Origin: Steinernema hermaphroditum
Lineage: Eukaryota; Nematoda; Chromadorea; Rhabditida; Steinernematidae
Direction: 5' to 3'
NCBI GenBank assembly: GCA_030435675.1
Contig: CM059621.1
Span: forward strand, 15,686,001 to 15,750,000
DNA length: 64,000 nucleotides
Shown here: positions 34,069-45,430 of the stretch, piece after piece
How positions within the stretch are numbered: position 1 is the first letter of the stretch
Layout of the letters: every line of letters begins with the position of its first letter
Made by a program: the position numbers and the translations under genes
Notes under the pieces: generated by a model
The model's database searches: none
Told to the model about the DNA's origin: nothing
Seen by the model: only the letters and a program-made list of their open reading frames with translations

Positions 34069-35701
34069 ATGGGTCTCCATCCAGTGACCTTGCTCGCGAC
34101 ACTCGTCGTCTTGTCAGGTAATCCTTACATCCCCTTATCAGTTATATGTTTTCGCTCATAAAATCTAAACACTTCCAGAAGTCACTGATCATACTTCGAA
34201 TCGTTATCCAAGACCTTTTCAGTGCCATCCACCTATGCCGCAAACTATGTGCGCGGCTGCTACTTCACCAACTGGGCGCAGTACCGTCCCGGTGTGGGGA
34301 AGTACACCCCTAAAGACTACTCTCCCGGCCTGTGCACCCACATCCTCTACGCCTTTGGATGGATCAACGCCCAGACGTACAAAGTGGAGAAGCGTGAATG
34401 GAACGACGAGGTTTTATACAAGGGATTGAACGAGATGAAGGAAAAGGATCGCGGACTGAAGACCCTTCTGTCCATCGGCGGAGCCACGTTCCCCAACGAT
34501 CTTTTCCGGACCCTTGCTGGCAACAGCCAACTTCGAAAGACCTTCATCAACTCGGCAATTGAGTGGGCTGATCAGTACGGATTCGATGGAATCGACCTCG
34601 ATTGGGAGTTCCCCACAGCAGGCGACAAGGCCAACTTCGCCGTTCTCATCAAAGAGATGAAGTCGTCTTTCGCCGCCCACGCCAAGAAGAGCGGGAAACC
34701 TCAACTCCTCCTCACTGCCGCCGTCACTGCCAACACTCAAACTGCCGACGCTGGATACGATTATCCGAAATTGGTCAAGTTCGTTTGATCGGAGAGAACC
34801 ACTCACTATATTTGTGGCTTTAGCGAATTCGATTACATCTTCCTGATGGCCTATGACTTCCACGGCTCCTGGGAGCAGCAGACCGGCGTCAACGCGCCCC
34901 TCCGTGCCAAGCAAGGCGATCCGTTCAGCTTGGAAGTTATCGCATTCCACTATGCCGAACGCGGATTTGCCAAGAACAAGATCGTCATTGGAATCGGCAC
35001 TTATGGACGTGGATGGACCCTCTCCAGCACATCGAACGCCGGCCTCCAAGCTCCCACCTCGGGCACTTCTAAAGAGTTTCCTTTTACTCGCGCCGGCGGA
35101 CTCGCGGCCTACTACGAACTCTGCCCTCTTCTGAAGCAGGGCGCCAAGCGCCATTGGGACGATCTGTCGCAGACTCCTTACTTGGTATACGGAAACCAGT
35201 GGTTCACCTACGACGACAAGGAGTCTGTCGGAATTAAGGTACCTTTCTCCTCTTGAACTGACGTGCCTGAGTGACAAATTCTAGCTCGACTGGCTTATGA
35301 AGAACGGTTTCGGAGGTGCCTTCACCTGGAATCTCGATCAGGACGACTTCAGTGGGGTGTGTGGCGAGAAGTACCCTCTCCACAATGTGATCGTCAAGAA
35401 GCTCACCGGAAAAGCGCCTCCAGTCGTTCCCACGAAGAGCACTCCCAAGCCCGCTCCCACCACGACTGTCCGCGGATCCCGAAGCACTTCCCGTAGCACA
35501 CAGAAGCCTGCACTGACCAATAAGCCTACCGGTCCTTTCTCATGCAGTGCTGACGGATTCTTCTCCGATCCAGCCAGCTGCGAGTCGTACTATCGCTGCG
35601 TTAACGGCGTCGCCCACCACTTCGATTGCCCTTATGGACTTCAGTTCAATCCGACTGCGCAGGTCTGCGACTGGCCCACCAACGTCAACTGTGGAGTGTA
35701 G
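34069..35701 (+). CDS. secreted chitinase 2 (GH18 + CBM14)
   Basis: Endochitinase that hydrolyses beta-1,4-linked N-acetylglucosamine polymers outside the cell. Exons: 34069-34117, 34223-34778, 34824-35238 and 35285-35701, giving 478 aa. Exon 1 encodes the signal peptide (MGLHPVTLLATLVVLS). The GH18 barrel has NWAQYRPG, CTHILYAFGW, LLSIGGATFP, the catalytic motif FDGIDLDWEF (all Asp and Glu present), LMAYDFHGSWE, YGRGWTL and GGAFTWNLDQDDF. A Thr/Pro/Ser linker (about 60 residues) leads to one chitin-binding type-2 domain with its six Cys (FSCSADGFFSDP..CESYYRC..HFDC..VCDWP..VNC). The second intron has a weak GTTCGT donor, shared with its paralogues. AATAAA is at 35744-35749. Confidence 0.93.
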
Positions 35702-37837
35702 ATATTTAGATGCACATATGTATGTAAGCAATTAATTTCTATGAATAAAGATGACACATGAATCATTTCGCATCAAAGCGGCTGCAGTCTATAACTTCTA
35801 AAAATCAAAAGATAGAACCGTGGCTCAGATCTCAAGGCTCGGGTCTTCTCATATCAAAGGTCTTTCATTCAAAATTTGAAGGATTGCAAGGACTCTGTCA
35901 ATGCTCATTCATCCAATGCAGTTGCCCTTTGATCGGAATGAAGAAGGGAAGAGTCTGAAAGATCATGAAGTTGTAGTGATAACGACATGCTTCCTTGTGT
36001 TCTGAAAGTCAGCTGATCGATTTGTTTGGTCGCATCAAAGTGTAGTCTATAACTTCTAAAAATCAAAGGCCAGAATGGCGGTTCATATGATTATTATTGC
36101 TTGGTCATTATTCAATGCTTGGACACGCTTACGGGCGAGCGTATCCGACTAACATCGAACGTCCTTCATTCAAAAGTTGAACATAAGACGTCTTAACAGG
36201 CATTGACCTGTCGTTCACTGCGACGGTGCCCAAGTACGTTAAGATAGAAAAAAACACTTCTCCGCCACAACAGGTCACATCTGAACCGGTCAAAAACGCT
36301 CTTCAAAGCCCAGAATGCATTTCAAAGAACAGCTTCGATGCGACCGAATGATCCGTGATCTAAGCATCTTTAAGGACTTATGAGTCCTAACATGATCAGC
36401 TGTATCGTCGGCCCCTTCCTGGATGTGACAACGAGCACTTTAGACCGGGGAGCGCTCGTTCGGGTTCGGCGGAACTGGCAAGCGAAGACAGGTATTTTCG
36501 AGCTAAGCACGTCAGCCTACAAAATAATCCTCACAGCTCCGCAGCGGCGATAGGGGGAGCGATAAATCTCCAAACTATCGTTTTCTCAATGCAGTGCGGA
36601 AACGCACCCTTCTAAAGCGGCGTTTCCTCGTAGATAACGTGTGAACTTGTGTGTGAAAGAATGATATCCCCACCCCCCTTTTTTCGGGGATATGCGGGGT
36701 TGTGGCACTTTCATAGACGATGACTGTCAGCGCCTATGCGACTCATTGCTTGTAGCGTTCTGCCAGCGCTTGGTTCTGTCCCACGATGCCATCTCTCCAT
36801 CGTATACTCGGCCATCCTAATGGTCGCATTGTTGGGTGCCTCCACTCTGAAATCAAAGTTGAGTACTTATGGCAATCCACATAGCGGTTCGTATCACTCG
36901 TATAACAGAGACAATAAATGCAAACATCTCTGACAGAATGACTTAGACTGTTTGAAATCTTTACCAAGGCCATTTTTACTTCTAATAAAGGCTCTTCAGA
37001 AGCTCAAACCGAGTTGAAACTTGGTGAGCACGTTGAAGTAGCAGTCGAATGTTGCAGTACATGGGCGCAGTTCTCTTGTAAGAAAGTTCGATAAACACTA
37101 GCCAATGTCCACATCTCTGGAGCCAAACCCAAGGTCTCTATGAACCCGTGGTTCTTGATCTCGCCTATTGGCCTACAAGGCACATGATCTCACTGAACGC
37201 AACCCAACTTCCCTGTGACCGCTGTGATCTCGTTATCAAAATCGAAGCCAAAATTGTTTTGCTCATGATCTGTGACTATCCTAGACACGTTATCGCGGAC
37301 GTAACCTTAAGCAAAAGGGCACGATAAGCGTTTGCCCGCGTCAGCATGTCACAGTATTGAACGACCTGATTCCTGATCTCTCCAATTAGCCTCATGACAT
37401 GACCAGAATACACCCTTGATCAAATAAGGCATGTACTCTTTGTTTACTTAACGTGCTAATTGGGAGTCGCTTGTCACAAAAAAGAGGTTATATAACCACG
37501 CCGTTTGGATCTCTTATCACTGGCTTCTACGGTACCAGTCAACTGATATCGAGCGGCAATCGGATCAGGGCCAGAGTATATTTCCCTCCACCCAAAAATT
37601 CCTACAGAAACAGATTGAAAAAACTAATCTCTGTTCTCTATTTGCTGCGTTGTTTTATGCATGCTAAAATGGTGAATGGACGCTTCCGATTCGCCGTCCT
37701 ACACAGCCATTCGATGCATTCCTCTCTGTTTGAACAGCGATGCCATTTAGAGAAGCCCACGCGAGTGACGTCCGAAGTGTCGTTTATAACCGTTTATGAT
37801 TCTTTTTGGTGACACTGTTCTCTTTAGATCACTGGAG
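35702..37837. other. intergenic DNA upstream of chitinase 3
   Basis: About 2.1 kb without a complete gene. Two copies of a roughly 60-bp unit occur near 35770-35815 and 36030-36075 (TAACTTCTAAAAATCAAA). A minus-strand frame at 36743-36973 ends with a phrase resembling the C-terminus of non-LTR retrotransposon reverse transcriptases (see separate entry). The palindromic TTATATAA box upstream of chitinase 3 is at 37488-37495, inside GGTTATATAACC, about 350 bp before the ATG. Confidence 0.5.
36743..36900 (-). pseudogene. possible relic of a LINE-type reverse transcriptase
   Basis: The minus-strand frame contains RPLGWPSIRWRDGI followed by ALAERYKQ. Many animal non-LTR retrotransposon proteins end with GRPxxRWxDD and a short helix of this kind. 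Only this tail is visible; no catalytic domain lies upstream, so it would be a 5'-truncated, decayed copy. The match is short and could be chance. Confidence 0.25.
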
Positions 37838-39580
37838 ATGCGACTCTCTTCAGGCGCCCTATTGGCGACTCTTCTCGCCCTATCAGGTAATGTATTAGCT
37901 TGGTCTAACTTATGATTATTATCTTTCAGTCACGTTTTCCACGGCGGCCAATAACATCCGCGCCTGCTACTTCACCAACTGGGCCCAGTATCGCCCGGGC
38001 GCTGGCAAGTACCTTCCGGAAGACTACGTCCCCGGCCTATGTACCCATATTCTCTTCGCCTTCGGATGGCTAGACTACCAGACCTACACAGCTAAGGCCT
38101 TCGACCCCGCCGATGCCGGCGTCAACGGCATGTACGTCCGGGTGAACAAGCTCAAACAGACGGACCCCGGCCTCAAGACGCTCCTCTCCTTTGGCGGCGC
38201 CTCGTTCCCCCTCTACGTCTTCAAGGCGATGGCCGCGCAGCAGAAGAGTCGCCAGACGTTCATCAAGTCGGCCATCGCGTGGGTCGAACAGTACGGCTTC
38301 GACGGCATCGACCTCGACTGGGAGTTCCCCGACGCCGGCGACAAGGCCAACTTCGTGAGCCTCATTAAGGAGCTGAAGGAGGCAGTCGAGGCGAGGGCCA
38401 AGGAGACCGGCAAGGAGCAGCTGCTGGTGTCGATGGCCGTTACCGCCAACCATCAGACCGCCGACGCCGGCTACAACCTTCCGGAACTGGCCAAGTTCGT
38501 CGTGATGAACCGAAAAATCGTTTCTTATTCTGCATGTTCAGGTACTTCGACTTCATTCTGCTGATGGCCTACGACTTCCACGGCTCCTGGGAGAGACAGA
38601 CCGGGGTCAACGCGCCACTTCGAGCCAAACAGGGCGATCCCTACAGTGTGGAGTACATAGCCAACCACTACGTCCAGCGCGGATTCCCGAAGAACAAGAT
38701 CGCTATCGGAGTCGGCACCTACGGCCGCGGATGGACCCTCTCCAGCGCCTCAAACGCCGGCCTCGGTGCGCCAGCTTCGGGCACGTCCAAAGAGTTCCCG
38801 GCCACCGGCACCGCGGGGATTGCCGCCTACTACGAGCTCTGCCCCCTCCTGAAGCAGGGCGCCAAACGGTCCTTCGACGACCTGTCCAAGACGCCCTACC
38901 TCGTGAAGGGCGATCAGTGGTTTACCTATGACGACGAGGAGTCCATCGGCGCCAAGGTACCGTACCCCGTGTGACCGCTGATATGGCTATCATTCTAGGT
39001 GGACTGGATTATCGAAAACGGATTCGCGGGCGCCTTCACGTGGACTCTGGACTTCGACGACTTCAGAGGAGTCTGTGGTGGAGGGAAATACCCCCTCCAC
39101 AGCGTCATCAACAAGAAGCTCAATGGAAGTGCTCCTCGGCCTGAAGTGACGACTGAAGCCCCTGAATCTACGCCCGGTTCATCAACTGATGAATCCACTC
39201 CTGAATCCGTCACCACCGAAGCCCCGGAAGAGTCCACAGAGAATCCTGAGCAATCCACCACAGAGGAACCCATCGAGTCCACATCTGAATCCACCGCCCC
39301 TGGAGCCGGATCTACAGAGAGCTCTTCGAAGCCCGTTGGCAGTACCGCCACTACTCGCGCAGCCCGATTAACCACAACCACCGGCGGACCGCTTCCCACG
39401 CAGGACCCTGATGGATTTACTTGCCACGCTGACGGATTCTATCCTGATCCTAAGAGCTGCGAAGCTTTCTATCGCTGCATCCATGGCGTCCCGTATCATT
39501 TCGAGTGTCCCGATGGACTTCAGTTCAACCCGTCCAGTGAAACTTGCGACTGGCCCGAAGCAGCCGGCTGTCACATTTGA
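37838..39580 (+). CDS. secreted chitinase 3 (GH18 + CBM14)
   Basis: Exons: 37838-37886, 37930-38494, 38542-38956 and 38999-39580, giving 536 aa. The signal exon reads MRLSSGALLATLLALS. The GH18 domain is complete: ACYFTNWAQYRPG, CTHILFAFGW, LLSFGGASFP, FDGIDLDWEF (catalytic Asp, Asp, Glu present), LMAYDFHGSWE, YGRGWTL, GAFTWTLDFDDFRGVCG. A linker of about 90 residues rich in Thr/Ser/Glu/Pro precedes one CBM14 domain (FTCHADGFYPDP..CEAFYRC..HFEC..TCDWP..GC). Codon use is strongly G/C-ending, more than in chitinase 2. It is nearly identical to chitinase 5 on the other strand at 46967-49119. The acceptor CTCTTTAG lies 10 nt before the ATG, as in its relatives. Confidence 0.94.
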
Positions 39581-39685
39581 GATGTAAATATGATGACAGC
39601 TTCTTGTACCTTGTAAATATCATACAAATTTGTATCGGTTACCTTGACGTTGTTAAACCCTCCTGAAGGCACACACCTTTTAGCT

Positions 39686-39960
39686 AAATTGCTTCATCAA
39701 CAAGAAGCTCAGTGGAAGTGCTCCTCCGCCCGAAGTGACGACTGAAGCCCCTAAATCTACGCCCGGTTCATCAACTGATGAATCTACTCCGTCACCACCG
39801 TAGCCCCGGAAGAGTCCACAGAAAATTCTGAGCCTTATGCATAAATACATGGTGGGTTCGCTGATCTAAAATGGAAGAGGCTAGCGCCAGAAACCGACAA
39901 TAAAAGGAAAAGAGAAACCACCGGAAGATCCGCGCCTTCCGTTGCCAGTTTCACAATCTT
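39686..39960 (+). pseudogene. fragment of a chitinase last exon plus 3' flank
   Basis: From 39686 (TTCATCAACAAGAAGCTC) to about 39835 the sequence repeats part of the barrel end and linker of chitinases 3 and 5, with a short internal deletion that shifts the frame and a stop (TAG near 39801). It continues into DNA resembling the 3' flank of chitinase 5 (words GATCTAAA, GCTAGCGCCAGAAACC; compare the reverse strand near 46865-46915). It is therefore the broken end of a former chitinase gene. Confidence 0.8.
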
Positions 39961-41440
39961 TGGACGGGCTAAGGTACCAGCGCCAAAAATGAAGAGGAAA
40001 AATGAAATAATGTTGAAAGGAAAAAAAATTGAGAGTTGGCTACCGTAAGAAAATTCGGGGTCAAAGGTGATCGGTCTCGCAAACGAATTGTTTACATCTT
40101 TTATTTCACTCCCGCGGTAAACTGACAGCTGCCCTCAAGCGCTTGCGCAACCCCAAACAAATAAATGAGTTCCAAATCCAAAATCGCATGAGTCATACCG
40201 GATGTTCCGATTTCCGCTTAGGCGGGCTTAGCAGCTCGCGCCTAAGTCGATGGCACGCGTTCGTGCGATTCCAGAAATCGGAACATCCGGTATGACTCAT
40301 GCGAACTAGCATCTGTCCTGCTTTTCGTGACAAGTCCGAAATCCACTCCATCTGCTGATCGGAGAAGTCAACAACTTTTCCTTTTTACACCAATATGGTT
40401 TAAAGTAACATCCGCGTTCGCTGGGCGTGGACTTTTTGCAGATTTTAAGCGAGGGGCCTAACAACCACTCACACCCAACTTTCTTCGACATCGACACCAG
40501 TCACCACCACCACCATCTACCCCTACTTCCGGACGTTTGATACCCAGTCAGTAAGTTCTTTCAACTAGACTACGTCATACACCGACACCTGTTCGACCTG
40601 CGCAAGCTACCAACCGTGCAACGGTGGATCCTAACGTTGCAGATCAACCTTCCCAAAACACTGAAAAAGGTCATGAAAACCCTACTAACTACCAGTATCC
40701 TCCTACCTTGAATCCACACGAAAAATATTCTGCTACTGATATCGCGCAACAAAAACAACAACGCGTTGATAGAGCTGTTAGCAGAGAAGCAAATCAGCGG
40801 GTAATTAACGAATCATTAAACTAACAAAAAAAATTCTTCGGACAGACAACAATCCGAACTTACCCCGTTACTTGGCAATCCTCTAGTACAAAACGACCCA
40901 CCATCCCCTCTATTTCAAATACAAAAACAAAAACATGACGACTGATTGGACTGAAGTAAAACACAAGCTTGATAAAATTCATCAAACCCTAATGAGGACT
41001 TCTCTTGCTTCACGCGCCGTCCCCCTCCATTCTTTCTCAGCTGAACCAGGCTCAAAAACCTGGGACAAGCTCACTACCGGCAAATGCTTCGCCAAAAGCG
41101 GTGGTGAAGCATGGAGTGACCTCGACAGGGCAAAGCAATTGCACCCCGATCATTTCGGCCACGTTCTTTTTCTGGTCGACCTTTTAACAACGGTGGTAAC
41201 TGGACCAACCAAAACCAAAGATAACAAGGGTTTCCCCGTTCGCAATCTTGTGGCCTGAACAAGGAACACTCCTCAATGAACATCTGAAAACATGAAACAT
41301 GGAAACCGGTCATCCGGGTTGCCACTTCCCCTTTGCGCATGTTGTTTGTCAGTTGTGATGGAAGCAATTGCCGTTGGCGGTCGCCCCTCTTTCTTTAACG
41401 AAGCATCTTAACTCCAACCAAACCTACTCTAACACAAGTA
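39961..41440. other. unrelated DNA inserted before the chitinase pseudogene
   Basis: About 1.4 kb unlike the flanking chitinase copies. It holds a 119-bp inverted-repeat element (separate entry) and, from about 40560 to 41260, two plus-strand frames (40624-40824 and 40935-41258) with Gln/Asn/Thr-rich, A-ending codons unlike the neighbours. They might be pieces of one decayed element-encoded protein, but I recognise no family. The block ends where a chitinase intron begins (about 41434), so it has replaced the promoter and signal exon. Confidence 0.4.
40185..40303. repeat. 119-bp element with perfect 30-bp terminal inverted repeats
   Basis: Left end 40185-40214 begins CGCATGAGTCATACCGG; right end 40274-40303 is its exact reverse complement. 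The interior has a second, inner inverted pair (CTTAGGCG near 40217 and CGCCTAAG near 40238). It is a MITE-like or hairpin remnant; I see no clear target-site duplication. Confidence 0.85.
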
Positions 41441-41490
41441 ATGTATTAGTTTGCTTTTGCTTGGTTTAACATATGATTATTATATTGCAG

Positions 41491-42897
41491 TGTCTTCGTC
41501 CTCTGCCGCCAACAACATTCGTGCCTGCTACTTCACCAACTGGGCCCAGTATCGGCCGGGCGCTGGCAAGTACCTTCCGGAAGACTACTCCCCCGGCATG
41601 TGCACCCACATCCTCTACGCCTTTGGATGGATCAACGCCCAGACGTACAAAGTGGAGAAGCGTGAATGGAACGACGAGGTTTTATACAAGGGATTGAACG
41701 AGATGAAGGAAAAGGATCGCGGACTGAAGACCCTTCTGTCCATCGGCGGAGCTACGTTCCCCAACGATCTTTTCCATACCCTTGCTGGCAACAGCCAACT
41801 TCGAAAGACCTTCATCAACTCGGCAATTGAGTGGGCTGATCAGTACGGATTCGATGGAATCGACCTCGATTGGGAGTTCCCCACAGCAGGCGACAAGGCC
41901 AACTTCGCCGTTCTCATCAAAGAGATGAAGTCGTCTTTCGCCGCCCACGCCAAGAAGAGCGGGAAACCTCAACTCCTCCTCACTGCCGCCGTCACTGCCA
42001 ACACTCAAACTGCCGACGCTGGATACGATTATCCGAAATTGGTCAAGTTCGTTTGATCGGAGAGAACCACTCACTATATTTGTGGCTTTAGCGAATTCGA
42101 TTACATCTTCCTGATGGCCTATGACTTCCACGGCTCCTGGGAGCAGCAGACCGGCGTCAACGCGCCCCTCCGTGCCAAGCAAGGCGATCCGTTCAGCTTG
42201 GAAGTAGCGGACTAAAATCGTTATCGGGGTTGGTACCTACGGACGCGGATGGACTCTCAGTAACGCCGCCCACAACGGGCTCGGCGCACCCACATCTGGC
42301 AAATCTGCCAAAGGCGACTTCACCGACGAGCCTGGATTTGCGGCTTACTACGAAATATGCACATATCTGAAACAAGGGGCTAAGCGTCACTGGGATGACT
42401 TATCGAAGACGCCGTACCTCGTGAAGGGCGACCAGTGGTTCACCTACGACGACGAGGAGTCCATCGGCGCCAAGGTACCGTACACCGTGTGACCGCTGCA
42501 AAGGCTATCATTCTAGGTGGACTGGATTATCGAAAACGGATTCGCGGGCGCCTTCACGTGGACTCTGGACTTCGACGACTTCAGAGGAGTCTGTGGTGGA
42601 GGGAAATACCCCCTCCACAGCATCATCAACAAGAAGCTCGGTGGAAGTGCTCCTCCTCCCGTTCGTTCAACGACCGTCGCCTCGACCACCGGCGGACCGC
42701 CTCCCACACAGAGCCCTGATGGATTTACTTGCCAAGCCGACGGATTCCATCCCGACCCCAAGAACCGCCACGCATTCTACCGTTGCTTTAACGGGGTCGC
42801 CTACCACTTCGACTGTCCCCCCCCCGGCACTGTGTTTAACCCTGCCATCAACGCCTGCGATTGGCCTAGTAATGTGGAGGGTACACATGACAGTTGA
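41491..42897 (+). pseudogene. chitinase 4, mosaic pseudogene
   Basis: Exon-like parts: 41491-42046, 42092-42474 and 42517-42897. No promoter or signal-peptide exon is present; only the tail of intron 1 (resembling that of chitinase 3) precedes it. The first about 100 bp follow chitinase 5, the next about 600 bp (41600-42205, including the intron) are almost identical to chitinase 2 at a constant offset of 7268 bp, and the remainder comes from a third paralogue. At the second junction about 32 nt are missing, giving a frameshift and a TAA at 42213-42215. The catalytic FDGIDLDWE is intact but useless after truncation. The final CBM14 domain is also damaged: one Cys reads Arg (KNRHAFYRC) and the last Cys is gone. 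Confidence 0.88.
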
Positions 42898-43431
42898 AAC
42901 CCATCCGGGGGGTCAACTTGAAAATGTCAGGTTTGAGGCACCGTTCCTGTAGTGTGGTTTTTTCAATGTCTTTATTTTTCTCAACATTTCAATAGCCAAC
43001 CACCTTTTTTTTCTATTTCTGTAAAGTAGAAGTGAACTCGCGGACCCGTTATGTGGGCTTAGTAGTTGTGAGTGATCTGCTATATATCAACATTGTTTGT
43101 TATAATACTTAACCAATTGGAACGATTGGAGTCAAGAGTAACCAACGGGGGGTGTCCTGGGTGTAAACATTGTAATAAAAATAGACAATGTTTATCATTT
43201 GCAACATTTTCAATGCAGCAACCCAATATAAAGAGCTCTTCGCAGCCCGTTGGCAGTACTGCCGCTACCCGCGTAGCCCGAACAACCACGACCACCGAAC
43301 AACGCTACCTATCAAGTATTATTAGTTTTTAATGGACAATTTATAAATACACCGAACTGTCACCACATCTCAAATGTGTGACAGAACCACACACGTACAT
43401 TTTCGGCACAGAGAAGAAGCCCGGGGGCGGC
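42898..43431. other. spacer with a short chitinase-linker fragment
   Basis: No gene is seen. At about 43230-43300 is a piece related to the linker of chitinases 3 and 5 (GAGCTCTTCG, AGCCCGTTGGCAGTAC, CGCGTAGCCCGAACAACCAC), in plus orientation and without flanking domains: another relic of local rearrangement. Confidence 0.65.
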
Positions 43432-45430
43432 TCAGTCCATGGAAGAGTAGCGCCACTCGTGCTGTGGCACAGAAGTCTCCTTGATGGTTTGCGGAGAAGC
43501 CCACTTCAGCGTGTAATGCGGTCCGCCAGCCTTGTCGTTTGTTCCTATGAACGTAAAACATAAATGACGATTTGCACTCATCGCTTTTCATACCTGACAT
43601 GCGAGCGCCGCCGAAAGGCTGTTGTCCAACAACAGATCCAGTCGATTTATCGTTCAAATACAAATTTCCGACCGCATCACGGAGAATGTCCTTAGCTTTG
43701 TACAGGAAGTCCTTATCTTGTGAATACACTACGCCCGTGAGTCCAAATGGGGTTGAGTCCTTGAGAGAGTTAATCATTTTGTCAGTATCGCCGTCGGGGT
43801 AGCAGTAGACGGTGACAACGGGTCCAAAGATTTCTTCCTTGAGCAGCTTCGAGTCAGGCCTGGTCACCTTGATGAGAGTGGGCTCAACGAAGTAGCCCTT
43901 TTTATCGTCATAGTTGCCACCGAATACAATCTCTGCTCCGTCGACCCCGGACTTGGCATAATCAATGTAGCTCTTGATGCGAGCAAACGCCTTATCATCG
44001 ATAACGGCTGACATAAATACTGATCCGTCGCGCACCTAAAACGAATATGCCAATTTCTGTTAACAGCTGCCATTGGAGCTTACATCGCCCATCTTCAACT
44101 GTTTGTGCAGATGTCCAATCTTGTTCTTGAGTTGCGGCCATACACTCTCTGGAACGAACATGCGCGAGCAAGCGCTGCATTTCTGTCCTTGATACTCGAA
44201 CGACGACCGAACGGTTCCAGCAGCTACTGTATCGAGATCGGCTGATTTGTGAACGAAGTGGAAGTTCTTTCCACCACACTCTGAAATAAGATATCGCGAT
44301 CAATTGGGTGACCAATTCACTTCGCTTACCTCCGACGAGTTTAGGGAAGCTGACATAGTTATCAATGTTCTCAGCAACTTTCTTCCACAGGAACTTGAAG
44401 GTGGGCACGGAACCCGTAAAGTTGATTGCGGCAAGATGTTTGGAGCTCGTAACAGCATCGCCAAAAACAGGACCATCCGATGGGAGGTAAGAGATCACTC
44501 CGGCGGGCATTCCAGCTTCCTCCAGGATTTGATAGATGATGTAATTACTGAGCACGGCGGTGTCCGACGGCTTCCACAGCACAACATTGCCCTGTAAACA
44601 GCAGTCATAAGAGATATTCCATTTGAATCATTTGCTACCATGAGAGCTGGCGCAGATGCAAGGTTTCCACCGATAGCCGTGAAATTGAACGGTGCGATAG
44701 CAGCCACAAATCCTTCCATCCCGCGGTAAATCATTTTATTCGTAGAGATCTTCGTGCTGATAGGTTCGTACTTCTCCAATCCAAGGGCAAAGTAGGCGTT
44801 AAAGCGGAAGAAGTCGATGAGCTCGCAGGCCGAGTCAATTTCAGCCTGGACTATATTCTTGGCCTGGCCCAACATGGTGGTCGCATTCAATGCCATGCGG
44901 TACTTTCCACCACAGAGATCGGCAGCTTTCAGCAGAATTTCTGCGCGGTCTTTCAACGGGATCTTCTCCCACGTGCCACGCACTTCCAACGCAACCTCAA
45001 TGGCCTGTTTGATCTGCTCGGAAGTTGCGTGAGTGAATCGGGCGACGGCAGTTTTATGGTCAAATGGCTGAAAATATAAATATAAAATCCGCGCGTTTGC
45101 ATGCGTTCGTGCTCACCATAACTTGTCGCCGCTCCAAATTGTTCGTAATCTTTTCTGTGCCAATTCGTAATGGTACATTAACGGGACCTTTGGAGTACTC
45201 TGACAATGCCTTCTCAAGGGCAACGCGCTCTGGACTGCCCTTGTTATATTCCAGGACGGGCTCATTCATCGGTTTCTTCATGAACTGATCGGATGTGAGT
45301 CCACTAAAATAAGAGTTGGGTCAATTGTACGTGAAAACTGACGTCGTTACCTGAATGTGGATGAAGCTCTGAAGGCTCGAGTGTTTGAGCGCAAAAACAG
45401 GGACTTCGAGAATTTCTGGAGAGAAGACAT
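43432..45430 (-). CDS. delta-1-pyrroline-5-carboxylate dehydrogenase, mitochondrial
   Basis: Oxidises glutamate semialdehyde (from P5C) to glutamate with NAD+, the second step of proline breakdown in the mitochondrial matrix. Exons: 45430-45351, 45303-45117, 45067-44639, 44591-44330, 44280-44084, 44035-43594 and 43544-43432, giving 569 aa, close to human ALDH4A1 (563). The N-terminus is basic and Ser-rich without acids (MSSLQKFSKSLFLRSNTRAF), a typical mitochondrial presequence. Key motifs: FNFTAIGGNL, VLWKPSD, FTGSVPTF, the general-base region GECGGKN, the catalytic Cys in YQGQKCSACSR, KEEIFGPV and QQPFGGARMSG. It is the orthologue type of Caenorhabditis alh-6. A TTTCAG acceptor precedes the ATG by about 16 nt. 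It looks like a housekeeping gene trapped between chitinase duplicates. Confidence 0.95.

Noticed and set aside
34414..35277. Long antisense frame (about 287 codons) opposite chitinase 2, and similar ones opposite the other chitinases and CBM14 genes
   Set aside because: They mirror the real coding exons and introns, have no domain, and recur only because C/G-ending codon bias removes stops on the other strand.
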